Shown here piece after piece: positions 58,034 through 64,000 of a DNA stretch of 64,000 bases (the first letter of the stretch is position 1; every line of letters starts with the position of its first letter). Source of the DNA: Jiella avicenniae. GTDB lineage: Bacteria > Pseudomonadota > Alphaproteobacteria > Rhizobiales > Rhizobiaceae. The position numbers were made by a program, and so were the translations under genes. The notes below the pieces were generated by a model that saw only the letters and a program-made list of their open reading frames with translations, was not told where the DNA came from and ran no database searches. The stretch lies in NCBI RefSeq assembly GCF_021390325.1, contig NZ_JAJUWU010000007.1, positions 186,001-250,000 of the forward strand. Direction: 5' to 3'.

Positions 58034-58278
58034 AGGAACTCCTGCCGGCGAGGCCGGACTCTAAGGGAATAGGAGATAGACCACGCCCGTTCGCACAATC
58101 GGTCGCGATCGTGCGGGAGCTGTGTCTGTTGAGGTGGGAAGCGGCGACCGGGGTCGGGTCGCGGACGGCGTCCGTGAGCAGCGCAAGCTACTTCAGCGAA
58201 AGCCCGATTGCCTTCGCTTGGATTTGCGGCTTGGGGGATCGGAAGCCCAAGGGGTGGTTTGATCCTCGCCGCACGGCC

Positions 58279-59091
58279 TTACGGGCGTGTCCGCGTGACC
58301 GTCAGGCCGGAGGCCGTATCGACGAGGCGGACAAGGCCGATTGCCGAGAGCTTGGCGCAGAGCGCGGACAAGTACTCGTCACGCGTCGGACACGTGGCGC
58401 GATCGAGGTCGAGCATACGGTTCCCCGCGGCGTCGCAAGTCCGCGAAAGATCGAGGCGGCACAAGAGCTGCCGGCTATCGCGGATCTCCTCTGGAGAAAA
58501 GACCGGACCGTAGGCCGCCGACGGCAAAGCCGGTACGCTGACCTCAGCAGGTTCTGCGAGGTGCTGCTCCACCGCGGAATCTTCGTCGTCGCGGAGCTGA
58601 AGACGGGCGGTGCAGTGCTGTCCCCTCTGGGACAGGTCGCGCATGTCCGGATTGTCACCGGAGACCAAGGAGCGCGCGTCGGTGGAGGAAGAAGCGCTGT
58701 CGCCGCCGCCGTGCGCGTCCTGCGCCGTGCCCATCAACCACCGCTTCATGTCCTCAGGAAGATCGTCGATCTCGTCGATCCGCCGGATCGGACCGAGGCC
58801 GGTGACGTAAGGGCGCCCGGCGACGACGCGCGTGCCGATCTCCGGCCATTCCGGCTGGATGCGCGAACTGCGGCTGAGGCCGTTTGCGAGGTCGTGGGGG
58901 GTACGGACGCTATCGTTGGACATGAATGTGTCCACGTCTCGCGCGCCGGGATCGCTCGCCGGACCGACAATGGTGTCCGGGGACGAGGCCACGCTGTCGG
59001 AGTGTGCGACCTCCGAACCGTCGATGCAGGGATAGAAGGTGAAATTACGCTTGCACGGTTCGTCCGTGCGCGCCAAAAGGCACTTAGCCAT
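58279..59091 (-). CDS. Hypothetical protein, 270 residues
   Basis: The product has three N-terminal Cys residues (Cys4, Cys13, Cys22), a long polar middle and a C-terminal helical domain (PVFSPEEIRDSRQLLCRLDLS; YLSALCAKLSAIGLVRLVDTASG) that could be a small winged-helix-like fold. GAGAGG precedes ATG 59091; the frame opens 57 bases earlier without a good site. It heads the minus-strand island set and is divergent from mcrB. Function unknown. Confidence 0.6.
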   Translation of the reverse strand: MAKCLLARTDEPCKRNFTFYPCIDGSEVAHSDSVASSPDTIVGPASDPGARDVDTFMSNDSVRTPHDLANGLSRSSRIQPEWPEIGTRVVAGRPYVTGLGPIRRIDEIDDLPEDMKRWLMGTAQDAHGGGDSASSSTDARSLVSGDNPDMRDLSQRGQHCTARLQLRDDEDSAVEQHLAEPAEVSVPALPSAAYGPVFSPEEIRDSRQLLCRLDLSRTCDAAGNRMLDLDRATCPTRDEYLSALCAKLSAIGLVRLVDTASGLTVTRTRP

Positions 59092-59501
59092 GCTGATCCT
59101 CTCATACAGGTCAGTTGTGGTCAGGTCGCTGGCGGGACTGCAATCCATGCCGGCGGCCGCTCCGAGCGGACGCCTGCGACATCACCTATAGTCGGACGCG
59201 GGATTGCGACCGATAATGACAACGTGGGACACGGGCGGCGCAAAGTCTAGTCGCCGCGGCGAGGCGTTGCTAACACGGTTAATGCCACGTCTTCCGATTG
59301 CTTTGGATCCTTGACAGCCCAGCAGGCTATTCACGCCGAAGTTGCCCGAACGGGGCGTAGCAGGTGTTCCAAGGCCGATGGGCACTGCCGTCAGAAGTGT
59401 CGTTCGTAATTTTCACCGAAATCGTAAGACGGGTTCAAGCGGTCGAACAGACGCGACTGGTGCATGAGCGTAGCGAGTTGCCTGAGTTTGGAGACATTTG
59501 A
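59092..59501. other. Divergent promoter region before mcrB
   Basis: These 410 bases separate the 270-aa gene (minus) from mcrB (plus) and should hold both promoters. I see no clear gene or strong hairpin; an open frame reaching into mcrB on the minus strand is a shadow. Confidence 0.4.
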
Positions 59502-62500
59502 ATGTGGGAGAATTTCGAGGCTCGCCTCGATGAAAATGACCGTGACCGGCCTCTGCCGCTGCGCCGGGCGCTTTTCGACGTGTTTCGCGGCTCGGGTCTC
59601 CGCCCGGGTGATGGCGTCACCAAGAAAATGGCTTCCTTTGAATTCAGCGCGGGTAAGCGCCTCCTTTGGGAAATTCAGAACCCGGTCAACGTCTTTCTCC
59701 ACGTAAAGTGGTTCGATCGCGCCGAGGCGAACGGCTTCGTCGGCGAACTGCGGCCGTATCAGAGTGGCATGAAGGACGGCGGGCGGCATTCCGCCCTCAG
59801 CCGCGACTGGTCCTTTGGCGACGCTGACTGCTTCGTCTTGCGGATCGAGAACGCGGAGGCCCTGCGAAGACTGCTGGGGGCGTTATTGGAATTCGACAAT
59901 GCCTTGGTTCTCGATCCGGCGGCGGTCGTGCGCTGGATCGAGCGGCTGCGCCATTTCTTCCCCGCCCTCGATGGTTTCGATCGACCCGATCCGCAGTTCG
60001 ACGAGGCCGAGCGGAGCTATAAGCTTGACGTTGCAGTCGAACTGAAGACCGCGGTCACGCAGTCCAGATCCGATCAGGAGCTGGCTGATGCTGTCAACAC
60101 CGCCCTCGGCAAAAGCAATCTGCTGCAGTGGCGCACCTATTGGCCGATGTCGCCTAAGGGCGATGCCGATCGCGAAAGGCTCTGGCCGGCCTTGCGCGAG
60201 CTCCTCAATGCGGCACTTGGTGCAGCAGACGGTCACCCTGTGGCTCTCGAAGCCTTTGCAAACGTCTGGATCGCATCCGTCCCGGATGCCAAGCCGGATG
60301 CAGCCCGCCAGATCGGCGAATTCCTGTTCCTCCATCTCGCCCCCGACGCGGGCATCTATATCCGCCATTCCGTGCGCCAGGATCTCTGGCTGGAAGCTGT
60401 GGGCAGTCGGTTCCCCGATCATACGTCGATGGCTGACACCTATCGCGACGAATGGCGCTTCATGGAGGCGGTGCGCCGCGCTTTCGCGGCTCAGGGGCTG
60501 GCGCCACGCGACATGATCGATGTGCAAAGCGCGCTTTGGGTCGTCCATAACTACAAGGAGGAGGATGTGGAAGCCTTTTCGCGCGACGCGATCGAGGCGG
60601 CAATGGACGCCTTTGACGGCTATCCCGAGTCAGGCGAGCACGCCGCCATCTTCGGTAGTTTCGGAGAGCCCCGCGATCTTTGGGTGAGGTCGACCAAGGA
60701 TCGTCCGAACCGAGTTTATCCGACGAAGCCGATCGTCGCCTATCTCCTCGGTCACACCGACATTCACGGGGGATGGAACAGGCCAAGCGGGCCGGCCGCC
60801 CGTCTTCATAACTCCGGGTACATCATAACCGATCACGCTGACCGTCCCCGCCCGATCCCGGATCGCGAATTCCTCGTTCGGGGAGCTGATCGTATCCGGT
60901 CGTGCGCTCGCAACTACTATGTCGCACCGGCTCGCGAGAAAGGTGCAGCGGAGGTCGCGATCCGCGCCGGCGACCTTGGGCGCGATATGGCTCTGCACGA
61001 TCGTCATCCAGCGATCTGTAGCGCGCTCGGGAGCGAGGAATTCCAGCGAGATGCCCAGGTGTCGCGGCCGACGCATACATTGCCCAATCCCAGCATTACC
61101 ACCGTCTTCACCTATCAGCTCGCCTCGGCGGAAGGGCAAGAGACTATGACCTTTGAACCCGCTATCGAAATGGCGAACACCACCAACCTCATCCTCTACG
61201 GCCCGCCGGGAACCGGCAAGACCTACGCCACGGCCTGGGAGGCGGTGCGCCTTTGCCTGGGCGACGCCGCGGCCGAACCGCTGCGGGGTGACCGACATGA
61301 CCTGATGACCGAGTACCACCGGCTCGCGAAGGAAGGCCGGATCGAGTTCGTCACCTTTCACCAGTCCTTTTCCTACGAGGATTTTGTCGAGGGGCTACGT
61401 CCAACGACGACAGCCAATCAAGAAGGCGACGATGAGGACGCCAGCACTTCAGGCGGTTTCAGCCTCGATCCCCATGACGGCGTATTCAAGGTCATCAGCG
61501 AGAAAGCACGGCTCGACACCGGCGACGCGCCAGCTAAGCGGCTCGACCGCTCACGCTCGATCTACAAGATCGCGCTCGGCCAACGCGACAGCCAGGAAGA
61601 CCGCATCCGTGAAGGCCTGGACAGCGGTCTAATCCATCTCGGCTGGGGTGGCGATATCAACTGGTCCGACGAACGCTTCGACGATTTCGAAGAGATCCGC
61701 AAGACATGGAACGAGCAAAAGGACGCTCAAGCATCCGGCAAGGATCCCAATATCGAAGTGCTGTACGCCTTCCGATCTGGCCTGCAGATCGGTGACTATG
61801 TGGTCATCTCTGACGGTCGTGACAGCTATCGCGCATTCGGCCGCGTGAGTGGCGAATACTATTTTGACAGCGACGCTGAATTCCACCCGCATCGGCGGAA
61901 GGTCGAATGGATTTGGCGTAACGACGATGGAGCTAAACGCGCGCCTTTTTACAGCCGCAACTTCCGCCGCCAATCGGCCTATCGACTTGATCCGAGTCAG
62001 ATCGACTGGGACGCGGTCGAAGCAGTGGTAATCGATCCGAATGCCGAGCTGCCGATGTCTAGTGCACGGCCACATGTCTTGATCATCGACGAGATAAACC
62101 GGGCCAACATCTCCAAGGTCTTCGGTGAGCTAATCACCCTGCTCGAGGTCGACAAGCGGCTTGGCTGCAAGAACGAGGTCAGGGTCCGGCTTCCCTATTC
62201 GGGAACGAGTTTCGGCGTGCCGGCCAACCTCCACATCATTGGCACGATGAACACGGCGGATCGTTCTATCGCGCTGCTCGACACGGCCCTGCGCCGCCGC
62301 TTTACCTTCCGCGAACTGATGCCAGACGTCGAAGAACTTCGCCAAGCGATGGCGGCTCGCCAGCTCGATGCCACCAATCTCGACGGGATCGATATATGCA
62401 AGCTGCTGCAAACTCTAAACGAGCGGATCGAATATCTCTTCGATCGCGAACACCAGATCGGCCACGCCTACTTTACGGGCTGCACCACACGGGCCGATGT

Positions 62501-62729
62501 CGAAGACGTCATGCGCCATAAAGTCATTCCGCTGCTGGCGGAGTATTTCTATGAAGACTGGTCGAAGGTCGCCGCAGTGCTCGGCGATGGCGATGGGACC
62601 AGAGGTTCGCATTTCCTCGAAGCCAAACGGTTGGTGGCACCAGCCGGCTTCGCCGATGATGAACTGGGTGGGGACAAGCTGCGCTGGAGCGTGAAGGACG
62701 CTTTCGATTTCTCGGACTTCTCGGCCTGA
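59502..62729 (+). CDS. mcrB: McrB-type AAA+ GTPase/ATPase of a modification-dependent restriction system, extended
   Basis: The 1075-residue product combines a long N-terminal region (about 1-555) with a McrB-family AAA+ module: Walker A GPPGTGKT (Lys573), Walker B VLIIDEINRAN (Asp863, Glu864) and the McrB signature GTMNTADRSIALLDTALRRRF. E. coli McrB has under 100 residues between Walker A and B; here there are about 290. The extra part (about 685-806; YKIALGQRDSQEDRIREG, LIHLGWGG, GLQIGDYVVISDG, YRAFGRVSGEYYF) resembles an EVE/PUA-like small beta-barrel. GGAG precedes the ATG. It overlaps mcrC by one base. It powers DNA translocation for the McrC nuclease. Confidence 0.88.
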   Translation: MWENFEARLDENDRDRPLPLRRALFDVFRGSGLRPGDGVTKKMASFEFSAGKRLLWEIQNPVNVFLHVKWFDRAEANGFVGELRPYQSGMKDGGRHSALSRDWSFGDADCFVLRIENAEALRRLLGALLEFDNALVLDPAAVVRWIERLRHFFPALDGFDRPDPQFDEAERSYKLDVAVELKTAVTQSRSDQELADAVNTALGKSNLLQWRTYWPMSPKGDADRERLWPALRELLNAALGAADGHPVALEAFANVWIASVPDAKPDAARQIGEFLFLHLAPDAGIYIRHSVRQDLWLEAVGSRFPDHTSMADTYRDEWRFMEAVRRAFAAQGLAPRDMIDVQSALWVVHNYKEEDVEAFSRDAIEAAMDAFDGYPESGEHAAIFGSFGEPRDLWVRSTKDRPNRVYPTKPIVAYLLGHTDIHGGWNRPSGPAARLHNSGYIITDHADRPRPIPDREFLVRGADRIRSCARNYYVAPAREKGAAEVAIRAGDLGRDMALHDRHPAICSALGSEEFQRDAQVSRPTHTLPNPSITTVFTYQLASAEGQETMTFEPAIEMANTTNLILYGPPGTGKTYATAWEAVRLCLGDAAAEPLRGDRHDLMTEYHRLAKEGRIEFVTFHQSFSYEDFVEGLRPTTTANQEGDDEDASTSGGFSLDPHDGVFKVISEKARLDTGDAPAKRLDRSRSIYKIALGQRDSQEDRIREGLDSGLIHLGWGGDINWSDERFDDFEEIRKTWNEQKDAQASGKDPNIEVLYAFRSGLQIGDYVVISDGRDSYRAFGRVSGEYYFDSDAEFHPHRRKVEWIWRNDDGAKRAPFYSRNFRRQSAYRLDPSQIDWDAVEAVVIDPNAELPMSSARPHVLIIDEINRANISKVFGELITLLEVDKRLGCKNEVRVRLPYSGTSFGVPANLHIIGTMNTADRSIALLDTALRRRFTFRELMPDVEELRQAMAARQLDATNLDGIDICKLLQTLNERIEYLFDREHQIGHAYFTGCTTRADVEDVMRHKVIPLLAEYFYEDWSKVAAVLGDGDGTRGSHFLEAKRLVAPAGFADDELGGDKLRWSVKDAFDFSDFSA

Positions 62730-64000
62730 TGCCGGCCTATACGCTTCGTGAATGGGACAAGCTCGCCCATGGCGAGGGCGAGGGGCAGATCGCGGTTCAC
62801 CATGCCGACCGGCTGGCGGGGCTCGCCGCCCGCTCGAGCTTTGCCGGGCGCGGCGGCAGCGGGGTGCTCGAACATGGCCGGCACGCCTTGCGCGCCGGCG
62901 GCGTGGTCGGGATCCTCGCGGCGGGCGATGCAAGCCTGGAGATCCTGCCGAAGATCGATGCGGCACCCGGCGAGACGACCGATCGCCAGAATGCGGCGAT
63001 CCGCAAGCGCCTGGTGCATATGCTGGCCGTCGCGCTCGATCTGAAGATCGATCTCGGCGTCATTACCGATCTCGCCTGGCAGCGTGAAACCCTGCTGGAA
63101 ATCCTGGTCTGCATTTTTTGCGACAAGCTGACCGAAGCCCTGCGCAAGGGCATGCCGCGCCGATATGTGGGCTGCGACGACGACTTGCCGACCTTGCGTG
63201 GTCAGCTCGACGTGACCCGCCAATTCACCCAGCATGCGGTCAACCCGTCGCGGCTTGCCTGCCATTTCGATCTACTGTCCGACGACATGCCGCTGAACCG
63301 GATCATGAAGGCAGCCGTGTTGCATCTGTCTCGCCTCTCGCGGCGCAGCGCCAACCAGAAACGCCTGCGCGAGCTCGCCTTCGTTTATTCCGACATCGCC
63401 GATATCCCGGTGTCCGCGTTGCGGTGGGATCAGGTCGTCATCGACCGCACCAACCGATCGTGGAAGGAGCTGTTCGCCATGGCGCGGCTCTTCCTTAACG
63501 ACCGCTATCAGACGACGACAGGAGGACGGGGCGAAGGCACCGCCATGCTGTTCGAGATGAACGCGTTGTTCGAAGAGTATGTCGGGCGGCTGATCGTTCG
63601 CGCACTGGCGGGGACCGAGCTGACGGTTTCCCTGCAGGGCGGTCGCCTTTCCTGCCTGAGTGTAGAGAATAGCGAACGCGGCCTATTCCAGACCAAGCCG
63701 GACATCCTGATCCGCCACGGGACACGAGTCGTCCACGTCATCGACACCAAGTGGAAGCGGATATCCTCGCGGATCGACGATCCCAAGCAGGGCGTGTCGC
63801 AGGGCGATGTCTATCAGATGATGGCCTATGCCCAGCTTTACGGCGCACCGCGCCTGACGCTGCTCTACCCCCACCATACGGGGCTGGGTGCCGAAGACAC
63901 GGTCCACGGGCGTTATCGCATCACCGGGCAGGATACGATCCTGGAGACGGCGAGCATCGATGTGGCGAACGGCGCCGGCATGCTGATGCGGCTTCGGCGT
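62729..64000 (+). CDS. mcrC: McrC-type PD-(D/E)XK nuclease subunit, cut by window end
   Basis: The frame is open for 424 codons to the last base of the window, so the stop is not seen; most of the protein should be present. It begins MPAYTLREWDKL and has the McrC nuclease motif TKPDILI ... VIDTKWK with Asp325, Asp339 and Lys341, preceded by LFEMNALFEEYV. McrC cuts DNA when driven by McrB. It starts in the mcrB stop (TGATG), so both are translated together. Confidence 0.9.
   Translation, partial: MPAYTLREWDKLAHGEGEGQIAVHHADRLAGLAARSSFAGRGGSGVLEHGRHALRAGGVVGILAAGDASLEILPKIDAAPGETTDRQNAAIRKRLVHMLAVALDLKIDLGVITDLAWQRETLLEILVCIFCDKLTEALRKGMPRRYVGCDDDLPTLRGQLDVTRQFTQHAVNPSRLACHFDLLSDDMPLNRIMKAAVLHLSRLSRRSANQKRLRELAFVYSDIADIPVSALRWDQVVIDRTNRSWKELFAMARLFLNDRYQTTTGGRGEGTAMLFEMNALFEEYVGRLIVRALAGTELTVSLQGGRLSCLSVENSERGLFQTKPDILIRHGTRVVHVIDTKWKRISSRIDDPKQGVSQGDVYQMMAYAQLYGAPRLTLLYPHHTGLGAEDTVHGRYRITGQDTILETASIDVANGAGMLMRLRR

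Larger units (their letters stand above)
50470..64000 (+). mobile_element. Genomic island integrated at tRNA-Ser, right end outside the window
   Basis: A tyrosine integrase starts 86 bases after tRNA-Ser(GCT), the classic left end of an integrative element. The following 13 kb carries hypothetical genes, an AAA+/M41 protease and McrBC, with more A/T-rich spacers than the left part of the window. The tRNA 3' end is left intact. No second copy of the tRNA 3' sequence was noticed to the right, so the far boundary must lie beyond 64,000. The exact left crossover inside the tRNA is unknown. Confidence 0.75.

Noticed and set aside
59391-59789. 132-codon minus-strand frame at the mcrB start
   Set aside because: Overlaps the well-supported mcrB start antisense and has no good ribosome site.
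50470-64000. A second copy of the tRNA-Ser 3' end marking the island's right boundary
   Set aside because: No matching repeat was noticed by eye; the boundary probably lies outside the window.

Overview
The window looks like a chromosome segment of a high-GC alphaproteobacterium, most likely of the order Hyphomicrobiales (Rhizobiales). The reasons are a CckA cell-cycle kinase, RecA, AlaRS and NADP-Icd of alphaproteobacterial type, a GlxA-family regulator beside glx/mgs genes, and the elongator tRNA-Met sequence. An Aurantimonas-like genus is a guess, not something shown. Bases 1 to about 50,490 read as ordinary chromosome. From the tRNA-Ser at 50,403 to the window end, the sequence is an integrated genomic island that runs off the right edge.

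Region 1-3,300 holds cytochrome bd oxidase cydA-cydB-cydX, with a 17-bp dyad and an FNR/FixK-like half-conserved site in front. Region 3,550-6,045 (minus) holds glutathione-dependent formaldehyde oxidation: frmA, an ElaA-type acetyltransferase and fghA. Region 6,311-20,031 (minus) is a coherent methylated-amine cluster. It has an Amt transporter with a 58-aa membrane protein and a 5'-truncated gcvT remnant, and four consecutive genes for the haem-dependent dimethylamine N-demethylase (DmmA-like zinc ribbon, FMN/2Fe-2S reductase, DUF3445 haem subunit, GcvT-like folate subunit). It continues with an SMR transporter, gamma-glutamylmethylamide synthetase (gmaS), the three N-methylglutamate synthase subunits (mgsC, mgsB, mgsA), an XRE-cupin regulator and a GlxA/AraC regulator. 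A divergent FAD oxidoreductase follows at 20,169. Read together: dimethylamine is demethylated to methylamine plus formaldehyde; methylamine is captured as gamma-glutamylmethylamide and turned into N-methylglutamate; formaldehyde goes to folate or through frmA/fghA to formate. The usual N-methylglutamate dehydrogenase genes (mgdABCD) are not in the window.

Region 21,600-37,150 is housekeeping: a FliO-like membrane protein with a very long disordered tail, cckA, psuG-psuK (pseudouridine breakdown), recA, alaS, icd, a type-B carboxylesterase, a TrmJ-like RNA methyltransferase and murI. Region 37,230-48,405 is a second catabolic cluster: a LysR regulator divergent from a polyamine/opine-type ABC importer, then a DAO + 2Fe-2S + FAD dehydrogenase set of HcnABC/LhpBEF/opine-oxidase architecture, a second DAO oxidoreductase and a RidA deaminase. 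On the other strand lie an SDR and a DapA-family lyase. Then come tRNA-Met(CAT) and a delta-class carbonic anhydrase.

The island (about 50,490-64,000) starts with a tyrosine integrase facing away from tRNA-Ser(GCT), then a small basic protein under a double-dyad operator. A minus-strand set of six poorly known genes follows: a 270-aa protein, a 350-aa protein with a possible PD-(D/E)XK motif, a 122-aa protein, a DUF6634-like protein, a soluble AAA+/M41 metalloprotease and a coiled-coil protein. The window ends in a McrBC-type restriction system whose McrB carries a very long N-terminal region and an insertion inside its AAA+ module. The six-gene set beside McrBC is the best candidate for an undescribed (possibly defence) system.
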